Positions 41,441 through 49,996 of a stretch of 60,612 bases of DNA are shown piece after piece. A model generated the notes under the pieces. It was not told the DNA's origin and searched no databases. It saw only the letters and a list, made by a program, of their open reading frames with translations. The position numbers and the translations under genes are program-made. Numbering within the stretch: position 1 is the first letter of the stretch; every line of letters begins with the position of its first letter. The stretch spans positions 1-60,612 of the forward strand of contig JAZOOD010000017.1 in assembly GCA_045654805.1 (NCBI GenBank). Direction: 5' to 3'. The DNA is from CAZNKU01 sp045654805. GTDB taxonomy: Bacteria; Bacillota; Clostridia; Monoglobales; Firm-18.

Positions 41441-43525
41441 ATGAAAAAAAGACTGTTATCTTGTATTGTTTGCATTTGTATGGTGTTATGCTCATTAAAT
41501 GCCGTTGTTTTTGCAAAGGATTCTGAAACCATTGTAATTCTATACGAAAATGATGTTCATTGTGCAGTCGAGGGGTACTCCAAGCTTGCTGCAATGAAAA
41601 ATGAGCTTAAGTCTGAATACGAATATGTAGGTGTGGTATCTTCGGGTGACTTTGTCCAGGGCGGAACACTTGGAGCTGTATCAAAGGGCGAATACATTGT
41701 AGAACTTATGAACCTTGTGGGATATGATGCGATAGCCCCTGGAAATCACGAATTTGACTACACTATTTCCAGACTTACAGAACTTTATGAACTGTCGGAA
41801 ACAAAGTACATATCTTGTAACTTTGCAAAAATTGGCGAGGAAAAAACATATTTTGAACCGTATACCATAGTTTCATACGGAGATGTTGATATTGCATATA
41901 TCGGTATTATCACACCGGAAACAATTACCTCAGCACGTCCGTCACAGTTCGGAAATGAAAACGGAGAAATCATCTACACCTTTAACGAATCAAGATTGTA
42001 TGAGTTGGTACAGGAAAGTATTGACGAAGCAACTGAGGACGGTGCAGATTATGTAATTGCACTTTCTCATATCGGATATGATGAGTCAGGAGAATTAAAT
42101 GATGTCACTGATGTTATAGAAAATACCGATGGGCTTGATGTGGTTCTTGATGCCCATTCCCATTCTGTAATTGAAGAAAAGATTGTAAAAGATAAAAGCG
42201 GTGACGATGTTTTGCTTTCATCTACCGGTACAGGTTTTGAGAATATCGGTAAGCTTACTATTGCAAATGGAGAATTTGACACAGAACTTGTCAAGACCGA
42301 GACTTATACTAAAACTGATGCAGATGTTGATGCTTATATAGCAGAAATAAATGAAAGCTATGCTGAACTCGGCAACAGAAAAATCGGCGAAAGCAAGGTT
42401 GAGCTTATTACTCATAACGAAGAAGGCACGAGACTTGTACGAACTGCAGAAACCAATCTTGGTAATTTGTGCTCCGATGCTCTTTTCTTTGTAACAAATG
42501 CAGATGTTTCCTATGTTAACGGCGGTGGATTGCGTGCACCAATTAAATCGGGCGATATGACTTTTAATGATATATACTCGGTGTTCCCTTTTAACAATCG
42601 CATTGTAACAGCAGAGATTACGGGACAGGTACTACTTGATATGCTTGAAATGAGTATGATATCTTACCCTCAAGAAGACGGTGCTTTTCCGCATATGTCA
42701 GGTATAACCTTCTCTGTTAACAAATCAATTCCGTCATCCATAAAAGTTGATGAAAATGGATTTTTCACTAAAGTTGATGGAGACTACCGCGTTTATGACG
42801 TTAAGGTTTTGGATAAAGAAAGCGGAAATTATAAAGCACTTGAACTTGACAAAAAGTATATTTTGGCGGCTGCGGACTATTACATCCTTAATTTTGGAAG
42901 CGGAATGTCTATGTTTAAGGATGCAAAAGTCGTTGAAAGCGAAGGAATGCTTGATGTTGAGGTTTTAGAAAGGTATATCACAGACAACTTAAACGGTGTC
43001 ATCGGTGAAGAATATAAGGATGTTGTAAACAGAATTACTTTTACGGATGGCTATGAAAATGCAGACAACGAGGACAAAGCTGTAACAAGAGCAGAAGCAA
43101 TAGTTGCTCTTTGGAATATGGAGGGCAGTCCTGCCTCTGACTTTGCAATGAAATTTGATGATGTATCAGCCGAAACTCCATATGCTGAAGCAATCCGCTG
43201 GGCTGCAGCTGTAAAAATTGTAAACGGCTGTTCGGAAAGCAGCTTTGCTCCCGATGATGTACTGACACGTGAACAGCTTGCCTCCATTCTCTGGCGTTAT
43301 GCAAAAAGCGAAAATATTGATGTCAGCATCGGAGAAAACACCAACATCTTAAGCTATGAAGATGTTTTCACAGTAAGTGACTACGCTATACCTGCATTTC
43401 AATGGACTTGTGGAAGTGGAGTGTTGTCTGGAAATACGGCAAGTACACTTGCCCCGAAAAATGCAGTAAATGAAAGTCAGCTTGAAGAGGCGCTTTTCAG
43501 ATATTCTGAGAACGTAAAATCTTAA
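41441..43525 (+). CDS. S-layer-anchored 5'-nucleotidase/metallophosphatase
   Basis: A 694-residue exported enzyme that should release phosphate from extracellular nucleotides. After the signal peptide (1-26) the metallophosphatase domain shows YENDVHC, SSGDFVQGG, PGNHEFDYT and the DAHSHS motif near residue 232. The 5'-nucleotidase C-terminal domain has NGGGLRAPIKSGDMTFNDIYSVFPF near 364. Residues 545-694 hold SLH-type repeats (EAIRWAAAVKIVNG and REQLASILWRYAKS) for wall attachment. The ATG at 41441 follows AGGAGAGG. It is the first gene of unit B. Phosphate or nucleoside scavenging is the expected role. Confidence 0.92.
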   Translation: MKKRLLSCIVCICMVLCSLNAVVFAKDSETIVILYENDVHCAVEGYSKLAAMKNELKSEYEYVGVVSSGDFVQGGTLGAVSKGEYIVELMNLVGYDAIAPGNHEFDYTISRLTELYELSETKYISCNFAKIGEEKTYFEPYTIVSYGDVDIAYIGIITPETITSARPSQFGNENGEIIYTFNESRLYELVQESIDEATEDGADYVIALSHIGYDESGELNDVTDVIENTDGLDVVLDAHSHSVIEEKIVKDKSGDDVLLSSTGTGFENIGKLTIANGEFDTELVKTETYTKTDADVDAYIAEINESYAELGNRKIGESKVELITHNEEGTRLVRTAETNLGNLCSDALFFVTNADVSYVNGGGLRAPIKSGDMTFNDIYSVFPFNNRIVTAEITGQVLLDMLEMSMISYPQEDGAFPHMSGITFSVNKSIPSSIKVDENGFFTKVDGDYRVYDVKVLDKESGNYKALELDKKYILAAADYYILNFGSGMSMFKDAKVVESEGMLDVEVLERYITDNLNGVIGEEYKDVVNRITFTDGYENADNEDKAVTRAEAIVALWNMEGSPASDFAMKFDDVSAETPYAEAIRWAAAVKIVNGCSESSFAPDDVLTREQLASILWRYAKSENIDVSIGENTNILSYEDVFTVSDYAIPAFQWTCGSGVLSGNTASTLAPKNAVNESQLEEALFRYSENVKS

Positions 43526-43547
43526 TTTAGACAAAAGGAGAATTTTT

Positions 43548-43847
43548 ATGACAATCAATGTGGAAAGAGATTTTGAGCTTGTTACTCTTGAAATAACAGG
43601 CAGACTCGATACAACAACTGCACCAAATCTTGAGTCGGTTGTAAATGAACTTTCCGAAGATACAAAAGAGCTTGTTTTTGATATGTCCGGTGTCGAATAC
43701 ATATCATCAGCGGGAATCAGAGTTTTGCTTGGTGCGTATAAAAAAATGAATTCACATCAGGGGAAAATGAGGATTGAAAAAGCTAATGATATGGTTCGTG
43801 AGGTTTTCGAGATGACGGGACTTTCTGATATGCTCGTTGAGGAGTAA
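43548..43847 (+). CDS. STAS-domain protein (anti-sigma factor antagonist type)
   Basis: A 99-residue single STAS domain like SpoIIAA and RsbV. The segment VEYISSAGIRVLLGAYK carries the Ser (S53 or S54) that kinases phosphorylate in partner switching. LEITGRLDTTTAPNLE near residue 14 is the usual N-terminal strand. A near-twin lies at 51619 beside a PP2C/GHKL protein, so the two STAS proteins may compete for that partner. No sigma factor of the sigma-B/F type is encoded in the island. Confidence 0.92.
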   Translation: MTINVERDFELVTLEITGRLDTTTAPNLESVVNELSEDTKELVFDMSGVEYISSAGIRVLLGAYKKMNSHQGKMRIEKANDMVREVFEMTGLSDMLVEE

Positions 43848-43853
43848 GTTTGT

Positions 43854-44519
43854 ATGGATAATCTTGTAAGAAAAATAGAGCTTCCTCTTGCAAAAAGAGT
43901 GATAGAAAAAGCAGGTCTTTATATCGTACCGGAAAACAGAATAAAAGAACTTGCGTCAGTTGCAGCCGATGCGTATCGTGATTATCCGCTTCACAATTGG
44001 TTTTTAGGCGGAAAATATGATGAATATGTATCAGAAAAAATAATGGAAATATCCTTAAGAACAATGAGTGATGATGGCGTTATCTATGCTGACAGTGAGG
44101 AGCTTAACGGCTTCGCAGTGTGGCTTCCGATGGGGTTTGACGGCACTAAAGTTTTACCTTTTCTCACTAACGGAGGATTGAAATTCATACTTCATTCGGG
44201 ATTTTCCATTATCCGAAGACTTATTACATACGAAAACTATGCAATGAATCTGAAAAAAGAATTTACAGGAAATGTTGACTGGTATTTGTATAACCTTTCC
44301 GTAAAGAAAAGTGCACAAGGGAAAGGTATTGCAGGCAAATTACTAAGACCTATGCTTGAATTCTGCGACAAAGAAAATATAGTTACATATCTTGAAACAA
44401 ATAAAGAAACTAATGTTTCTTTGTATGAACATTTTGGATTTGAATTGTCAAAAAAAGAGCTGATACCCAAAAGTCCGGTTATGCACTATGCTATGGTAAG
44501 AAAGCCGAGGCAAACATAA
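43854..44519 (+). CDS. GNAT-family acetyltransferase
   Basis: A 221-residue N-acetyltransferase. The acetyl-CoA-binding segment LYNLSVKKSAQGKGIAGKLLRPMLEFC near residue 140 contains the QGKGIAGKL loop. LETNKETNVSLYEHFGFEL is the typical C-terminal helix and strand. The substrate is unknown. It lies six bases after the STAS gene with GAGGAG upstream, so it is in the same unit. Confidence 0.9.
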   Translation: MDNLVRKIELPLAKRVIEKAGLYIVPENRIKELASVAADAYRDYPLHNWFLGGKYDEYVSEKIMEISLRTMSDDGVIYADSEELNGFAVWLPMGFDGTKVLPFLTNGGLKFILHSGFSIIRRLITYENYAMNLKKEFTGNVDWYLYNLSVKKSAQGKGIAGKLLRPMLEFCDKENIVTYLETNKETNVSLYEHFGFELSKKELIPKSPVMHYAMVRKPRQT

Positions 44520-44591
44520 GAGTAAAAGTATTATCAATATGCTTATAAGGAAATACAATTTCTTAAGTTGTCGGGAAAAGGATAATATTAT

Positions 44592-44610
44592 AGTCCGGAT
44601 TTGCCGGGCT
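44592..44610 (+). promoter_or_regulatory. Hairpin in the gap before the PAP2 gene
   Basis: A 7-bp stem with one G-U pair (AGTCCGG with CCGGGCT) lies 22 bp before the PAP2 start in a 113-bp gap. It lacks a T tract. It may be an mRNA processing site. A weak -10-like TATTAT lies just upstream. Confidence 0.3.
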
Positions 44611-44632
44611 AAAACCACTATAGGAGGACATT

Positions 44633-45502
44633 ATGTTTGCTTTTGAATTGGAATTTTTAAAATGGTTAGAAGGCTTGCGAACAAGTTTTCTTAACGTGTT
44701 TTTTGAAGGCATTACAATACTTGGTGAAGAAACACTTATTATTTTATTGGTGGTAGCGTTATGGTTTGCTGTAGATAAGAAATTAGCTCAACAAGTGTTT
44801 TTTGTAACGGCAGCTTCACTTAGTTTGAATGGTATCATTAAGAATTTTGCGCAAGTTCCTCGCCCGTTTACCAAGGGCATAAATAGTGTTCGATTAGATA
44901 CGGCAACGGGTTACTCATTCCCAAGTGGTCACACGCAGGGGTTTGCAACATGGAGCAGCTTTTTTGCATTAAAATTCAAAAAGACATGGCTTAGTATTTT
45001 GGTTAGCATATTAATTACTTCCGTAGCTATTTCACGGCTATATCTTGGTGTACATTATCCAGGTGATGTAATTGTTGGCATATTACTTGGAGTAGGTATT
45101 TCAATTTTGGGTAATTACCTTTTTAAGAAAGTAAAAGACCTGAAAAAAATATATTTATGGACGTTTCTTATTTTGACGCCGTTTATTGTGTGTTTTGCAT
45201 GCATTGCAGATCCCCTGTTTGCCGATATGTTTAAGACATTTGGTATGATTGGAGGATTGGTAGCAGTTTCCTTTTTAGATGAAAAAAGCGAACCGCTTTC
45301 CTATGATGTTGTGTGGTGGAAAAAGTTTGTCCGTATCGTGTTAGGAGTTGTGCTTGCGGTTGCTTTGAAAGAAGCAATTAAGATTGTGAATGTATTTGAT
45401 GTTATACAAATTTCGCTTTTAATAGATGCGGTACGTTATTTTATCGTTGTGATGACGGTGGGATATTTATGTCCGATATTATTTAAAGCAATAAAGCTCT
45501 GA
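44633..45502 (+). CDS. PAP2-family membrane phosphatase
   Basis: A 289-residue multi-pass membrane phosphatase of the PAP2 superfamily. The three catalytic motifs are visible: KNFAQVPRPFTKG near residue 79, SFPSGHTQGFATW near 99 and SRLYLGVHYPGDVIVG near 137, with the catalytic His in each of the last two. Such enzymes dephosphorylate lipid phosphates or undecaprenyl pyrophosphate at the outer membrane face. The start follows AGGAGG. The helix-rich tail (170-289) is longer than in minimal PAP2 proteins. Confidence 0.92.
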   Translation: MFAFELEFLKWLEGLRTSFLNVFFEGITILGEETLIILLVVALWFAVDKKLAQQVFFVTAASLSLNGIIKNFAQVPRPFTKGINSVRLDTATGYSFPSGHTQGFATWSSFFALKFKKTWLSILVSILITSVAISRLYLGVHYPGDVIVGILLGVGISILGNYLFKKVKDLKKIYLWTFLILTPFIVCFACIADPLFADMFKTFGMIGGLVAVSFLDEKSEPLSYDVVWWKKFVRIVLGVVLAVALKEAIKIVNVFDVIQISLLIDAVRYFIVVMTVGYLCPILFKAIKL

Positions 45503-45519
45503 TGAAAGTGGGTGAATAA

Positions 45520-46653
45520 ATGGAAAAAGTCATAAGAAGAGGCATTGCAATTCTCTTTGTTTGCATAATGGCTCTGCAATTGAGTTCTTGTAATAAAACG
45601 GAGTGTGATACCCAAAAATCATCTACACTTCAAGCGACTGTTATTGAAATCGAGAAATACGGTCATGCTGTACTTGATATTACCACCGCTGATTTTATGA
45701 AAGGCGGATACAATCTCGGTGACATTGTCTGTGTACGTTTTGGAGCATGCGAATATACTATGCCGTTTTTTGACGGATACTATTCTAACCCGGGAAATCT
45801 CTTGCTCCGTGGAAGCGCACCGGAAGACTATATCGCGGTGTGCATCAACTACGGGGACTTCTCTGACACAAATGATGTAGAGGTCGGGGATTCTGCTGAA
45901 ATCACCATGGTAGAAAAATCAGGTATGCGTAACATTCAGGAACTTTATGAGTTACAGTATAGCAACAACCGTGATGATTACTCTGATGATGCTTCTTTTG
46001 CCAACTTTCGTTCTGTAACGGCGGGGCGTATCGGAAACGGCAAACTTTATCGAACCGCCTCCCCCATAAACAACGAAAACGGTCGTGCTGATTATGCAGA
46101 TGATCTCATTGAATCGGTTGGTGTAACAACTGTCTTGAATCTTGCGGATTCTGATGAAGATATTGAAGGATATTTGGCGGATAGCGAATGTGATTCTGAA
46201 TATTACCGGCATCTTTATGAGACGGAGAGCGTGATAGCAATTGATCTGACCGGTAACTTCTATTCAGACGAGTTTGCTTCCTCTGTTGCGAAAGGTCTTA
46301 CGTTCCTTGCACGAAATGAAACGCCATACTGTATCCATTGTACTGAAGGCAAAGACAGAGCCGGTTTTACTGCTATGCTACTGGAAGCGTTGATGGGTGC
46401 AACTCTTGACGAGATTATTAGCGATTATATGATCAGTTTTTATAATTATTACGGTATAGACAAAGAACATGAGCCTCAACGATATCAGGCGGTTCTTGAT
46501 GTTAATCTAATGGAGATGCTGTTTCATGTATCGGGTGCCGAATCAGTCGAACAACTGGAACAGATTAATTTAGAAACAGCTGTGACAGCGTATCTGATAG
46601 AAGCCGGTATGTCCCAAGAGGATATCGTTATGTTAAAACAAAAACTTGGATAA
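45520..46653 (+). CDS. Lipoprotein tyrosine/dual-specificity phosphatase
   Basis: A 377-residue protein with a lipoprotein-type N-terminus (LQLSSC near residues 20-25), so it is probably outside the cell. The Tyr_phosphatase3-type domain covers about 160-377, with the active-site loop YCIHCTEGKDRAGFTA near residue 268 (CX5R with catalytic Cys and Arg). The segment KLYRTASPINNENGRADYADD near 172 is typical for the family. The natural substrate is unknown: phosphotyrosine, phosphoinositide or another phosphate ester. It follows the PAP2 gene by 17 bases. Confidence 0.88.
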   Translation: MEKVIRRGIAILFVCIMALQLSSCNKTECDTQKSSTLQATVIEIEKYGHAVLDITTADFMKGGYNLGDIVCVRFGACEYTMPFFDGYYSNPGNLLLRGSAPEDYIAVCINYGDFSDTNDVEVGDSAEITMVEKSGMRNIQELYELQYSNNRDDYSDDASFANFRSVTAGRIGNGKLYRTASPINNENGRADYADDLIESVGVTTVLNLADSDEDIEGYLADSECDSEYYRHLYETESVIAIDLTGNFYSDEFASSVAKGLTFLARNETPYCIHCTEGKDRAGFTAMLLEALMGATLDEIISDYMISFYNYYGIDKEHEPQRYQAVLDVNLMEMLFHVSGAESVEQLEQINLETAVTAYLIEAGMSQEDIVMLKQKLG

Positions 46654-46712
46654 CCCTGCGACGGATAAACACGAGAATTTTTCAATGAGTAATTAAAAAG
46701 AGGTAACAAATT

Positions 46713-47387
46713 ATGATTAGAAACAGAACAGCACAATTAATTTACCAAACAAATTACTGTACACTTGGTCTTGTAGGAATTTTTGCGAGCTTGGGAATCT
46801 TTGATAATGTCAATGCGATTCGTTGGGATTTCTATGTTCATTTTACAAATTTAAGCAATTTTCTGTGTATTGGTGTAATGCTTGCCGCATTGATTCAAAC
46901 GGCAAGAAAAAAAGAAGACAGTTATGTTACGACCGCACCGCTTTTAAAGTTTATTGGTATGCTTGGGATATTACTGACTTTTCTTGTGTTCAACATTTTA
47001 CTGGCAGGTGAAGCAGGAAGAGATCCGCAGGCAAATTGGCGTATAGGCAGTCTTTGCTTCCACGTTGTTCTCCCAATTATGTACATATTGGATTGGTTCT
47101 TATTTTACGAGCGTAAAAAAACAAGGTGGTATTATCCAATCGCATCAATCACATTCCCGATTGCTTACGTGGTATTCCTTCTTATTCAGGCGATTATTTT
47201 GAAGTTTGACTCGTCTATTCTGATTCCAACTACAACCACACCGCTTATCTATCCTTACTTTTTTGTAAATCTTGATAAGCAAGGCGTTCCCGGTGTTCTA
47301 ATGTGGGTAGGTATTCTGTCGGTAGCATTTGTTATAGTCGGTTTTGCGTTCTTCGGAATTGATAAGCTTATAAAAACAAAGAAATAA
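46713..47387 (+). CDS. Pr6Pr-like membrane protein
   Basis: A 224-residue protein with six predicted membrane helices. It resembles Pr6Pr-family (FAR-17a/AIG1-like) proteins, with FYVHFTNLSNFLCIG near residue 39, HVVLPIMYILDWFLF near 111 and a TTTPLIYPYFFVNLD segment near 173. Members in animals are lipid hydrolases, while bacterial roles are unknown. It is the last gene of unit B, and promoter C begins nine bases after its stop with no terminator between. Confidence 0.8.
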   Translation: MIRNRTAQLIYQTNYCTLGLVGIFASLGIFDNVNAIRWDFYVHFTNLSNFLCIGVMLAALIQTARKKEDSYVTTAPLLKFIGMLGILLTFLVFNILLAGEAGRDPQANWRIGSLCFHVVLPIMYILDWFLFYERKKTRWYYPIASITFPIAYVVFLLIQAIILKFDSSILIPTTTTPLIYPYFFVNLDKQGVPGVLMWVGILSVAFVIVGFAFFGIDKLIKTKK

Positions 47388-47395
47388 ATTTTCAA

Positions 47396-47431
47396 TTTGT
47401 CATAGGTTTGTCATAACGGATTTTATATAAT
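47396..47431 (+). promoter_or_regulatory. Activator-type promoter C (TTGTCAT direct repeats)
   Basis: TTTGTCATA (47396-47404), GG, TTTGTCATA (47407-47415), exactly 10 bp, then TATAAT (47426-47431). It shares the identical 20-bp repeat with promoters A and B and lacks a -35 consensus. It drives unit C. Confidence 0.88.
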
Positions 47432-47452
47432 AGCCGGAAAGGATGATATAAA

Positions 47453-49024
47453 ATGAAAATACAATCAATGCAATTTAAAGTTTTAATGACAGTTATATCC
47501 GCTATGCTGGCTATTACGGTATTTATTGGTGGATTAAGCATATATGAGGTTGACCAGTTTGTTCAGCACCAAACTGAAGATTTTATAAATGTCACCTGCG
47601 AGAAAGATGCTTCTCAAATCAATGACATTTTCGGTGATATGGAAAAGTCAGTACATATTATGGAAAGTTATGTGCTTGATTTTATAAATAGTAAAGCTGA
47701 CATTGAGGATCCGAAAAAACAATCTGACATTTTAGCGCGTTCTGATGAGATGTTTGTTGATGTGGCAAATCATACTGACGGTGCGGTAGCGTATTACTTC
47801 AGATTTACTCCTGAACTTTCGCACAACACCTTCGGGTTGTTTTACAGTAAAGTAAAAGAAAAGGACGGATTTATTCGTTTTGAGCCTACTGACATATCGC
47901 TATATGATAAATCTGATACTGAGCATGTGGGATGGTACTGGCAACCTTATGATGCAGAAAAGCCTGTCTGGATGTTGCCATACTACAATAAGAACAACGA
48001 TATAATGATGATTTCATATGTTGTTCCGATGTACTTTGAAGATGAATTTATAGGCGTTGTTGGTATGGATTTTGACTATACCGTTTTAACCGATAAGGTT
48101 CATAATATAAAAGTTTATGAAAACGGATTTGCACATCTTGAGTTTGAAGATGCAGATGTTTATAACACCGATCACGTCGAAGATGCAAAGCTTCATGAAA
48201 ATCCGGAAAAATACTTAAGCGTATCCAAAGAACTAAGAAACGGAATGACTCTTATCATTTCTGCAAGCTATGACGATATAAGACAGATACGATATGATAT
48301 AGCTCTTAAGATACTGTTTGTTGTGCTTTTACTTGCTGTGCTGTTTTCTCTCGTAGCAATTCTTGTTGTAAGAAGAATTGTATATCCTTTGAAAAATTTG
48401 ACAGAGGCATCAGTAAAACTTTCGAACAGAGACTATGATGTTGAAATAGTACACAGTAACACATATGAAATAAAACTCTTAAGTACTGCATTTGAGAATA
48501 TGGCACTTCAACTTAAGGAACATGAGAAGTTGCAGCATCTTTTAGCATATCGTGATTCACTTACAGGCCTTAGAAACACCAATTCCTATTGGGCATGGAT
48601 AACTGATTTTGATAAAGAAATTGAAACCAAAGAAATAGTTTTTGGCGTTATAGTTCTTGATATCAACTATCTTAAAGAAACAAATGACAGATATGGTCAC
48701 GATGTGGGCAACAAGCTTATTGTAAGCGCTGCACATATTATATCATCTATATTTAAAAGAAGTCCTGTTTTCAGAATCGGCGGAGATGAATTCGCGGTTA
48801 TTCTGCAAAACAGAGACCTTGATGAAATGGAAGAACTTTTCATGAAATTTGATGAAGAGTGTCGCAACAAATTAATTGAAACAGAGAAAGAAAATATTCC
48901 CTTAAGCATTGCAAAAGGCTTTGCAAGATACGATTCCAAAAAGGATTCAAACTTTATAGATGTATTCAACAGAGCTGACGATGCCATGTATGAGAACAAA
49001 CGGGAAATCAAGGGGTTGAAATAA
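47453..49024 (+). CDS. Membrane diguanylate cyclase (Cache-HAMP-GGDEF)
   Basis: A 523-residue sensor enzyme predicted to make c-di-GMP. A first helix (10-30) is followed by an extracytoplasmic Cache-like domain (35-275), a second helix and HAMP (280-350), and a GGDEF domain (about 365-523). The active-site motif is the canonical GGDEF (FRIGGDEFAVI near residue 442), and RDSLTGLRNTNSY near 371 starts the domain. It is first in unit C behind promoter C. The ligand of the Cache domain is unknown. No c-di-GMP phosphodiesterase or receptor is visible in the island. Confidence 0.93.
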   Translation: MKIQSMQFKVLMTVISAMLAITVFIGGLSIYEVDQFVQHQTEDFINVTCEKDASQINDIFGDMEKSVHIMESYVLDFINSKADIEDPKKQSDILARSDEMFVDVANHTDGAVAYYFRFTPELSHNTFGLFYSKVKEKDGFIRFEPTDISLYDKSDTEHVGWYWQPYDAEKPVWMLPYYNKNNDIMMISYVVPMYFEDEFIGVVGMDFDYTVLTDKVHNIKVYENGFAHLEFEDADVYNTDHVEDAKLHENPEKYLSVSKELRNGMTLIISASYDDIRQIRYDIALKILFVVLLLAVLFSLVAILVVRRIVYPLKNLTEASVKLSNRDYDVEIVHSNTYEIKLLSTAFENMALQLKEHEKLQHLLAYRDSLTGLRNTNSYWAWITDFDKEIETKEIVFGVIVLDINYLKETNDRYGHDVGNKLIVSAAHIISSIFKRSPVFRIGGDEFAVILQNRDLDEMEELFMKFDEECRNKLIETEKENIPLSIAKGFARYDSKKDSNFIDVFNRADDAMYENKREIKGLK

Positions 49025-49027
49025 AGC

Positions 49028-49984
49028 GTGGGAAGTAAAAAAAGAAGATTTGCCGATGACGGCTGGGCACTATGGATTGACGGTGATGACAGAAGTACAA
49101 TCTACTTAAATGAGTGGATAAACCCAAAAGGCAGAAGCTATGTTGATTTAAGCGTTCGTGTGTATGGGGCAAAAAAAGCAAAAGATGTTAACTTTTTTGT
49201 TCCCTTTGAAGTAGAAAAAGATGAAATTACTGATTTATCATATATGCTATCGGATAGTTCGGCACTCAGAGCACTGTTTAATACCAACGGCAAGGTTGAT
49301 TCCGAAAAAACCAAATACACTTCAGAGCTTCGTTATGACAACAGAACTGTAAGCCTTATAAATCTTACAAATGAATTTACAGAGGTAAAAAAAGTTTCAT
49401 ACGGTACTGTTATTACCGTGGATTTTGAATTTATCAAGGATTGCATAACATCCGATGAAGCATACCTGATATTCAGAATACCGCATAAAACATTAGATAA
49501 GATTTTTGCTCCCCAAATAGATGTCGGCAGTATGTTTGACAGAATAAATTCATTGATTCAAAGCCCTATGATTTCCGAAAAATACGGATATTCAATAAGA
49601 ATCAATGAGGCACGACTTCTGCCACCTGAAATTAACGAGATTAAAGACCTGCAGGAGCAAAGAATAAGAAAAGCTCTGGTTACAATTTCTCTTGGCGATG
49701 AATACGAGATGAATGACTCTACCTGTTACCGTATAAGACGGCTTGAAGCAGAGCTTAACCGTGGTTATGCACCCGAGGGTTATGACTGCTTAGATGCAAT
49801 TACATATCAGTGGGTAGAAGAACGTGATTCCAATATGAAGGCACACTACAATTTCTACTTTACTATGGAGCATAACGAAATCAGTAAAATGAGTATGTTT
49901 GTTTATCTGTTCATGGTTCTTTTAACAGGAGCATTGGGCGGTGCAATATATGATTTATTCAAATTGATTATTGGATTAATATAA
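49028..49984 (+). CDS. Unknown protein with one C-terminal membrane helix
   Basis: A 318-residue protein starting at GTG 49028 directly after the cyclase stop. It opens with FADDGWALWIDGDDRSTIYLNEWINPKG and appears to be a beta-rich cytoplasmic domain. A second region near 190-270 contains LPPEINEIKDLQEQRIRKAL. It ends in a membrane helix MSMFVYLFMVLLTGALGGAIYDLF, which makes it tail-anchored. I do not recognise a family. Its place between the cyclase and the alarmone synthetase suggests a role in the same signalling route. Confidence 0.65.
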   Translation: MGSKKRRFADDGWALWIDGDDRSTIYLNEWINPKGRSYVDLSVRVYGAKKAKDVNFFVPFEVEKDEITDLSYMLSDSSALRALFNTNGKVDSEKTKYTSELRYDNRTVSLINLTNEFTEVKKVSYGTVITVDFEFIKDCITSDEAYLIFRIPHKTLDKIFAPQIDVGSMFDRINSLIQSPMISEKYGYSIRINEARLLPPEINEIKDLQEQRIRKALVTISLGDEYEMNDSTCYRIRRLEAELNRGYAPEGYDCLDAITYQWVEERDSNMKAHYNFYFTMEHNEISKMSMFVYLFMVLLTGALGGAIYDLFKLIIGLI

Positions 49985-49996
49985 GGAGGAGATATT

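Noticed and set aside
43041..43304. Frames on the minus strand inside the 5'-nucleotidase SLH region
   Set aside because: They are low-complexity shadows without ribosome sites in a clearly coding region of the other strand.
44520..44632. Riboswitch before the PAP2 gene
   Set aside because: Only a 7-bp hairpin was found. No known aptamer core or terminator/antiterminator pair is visible.
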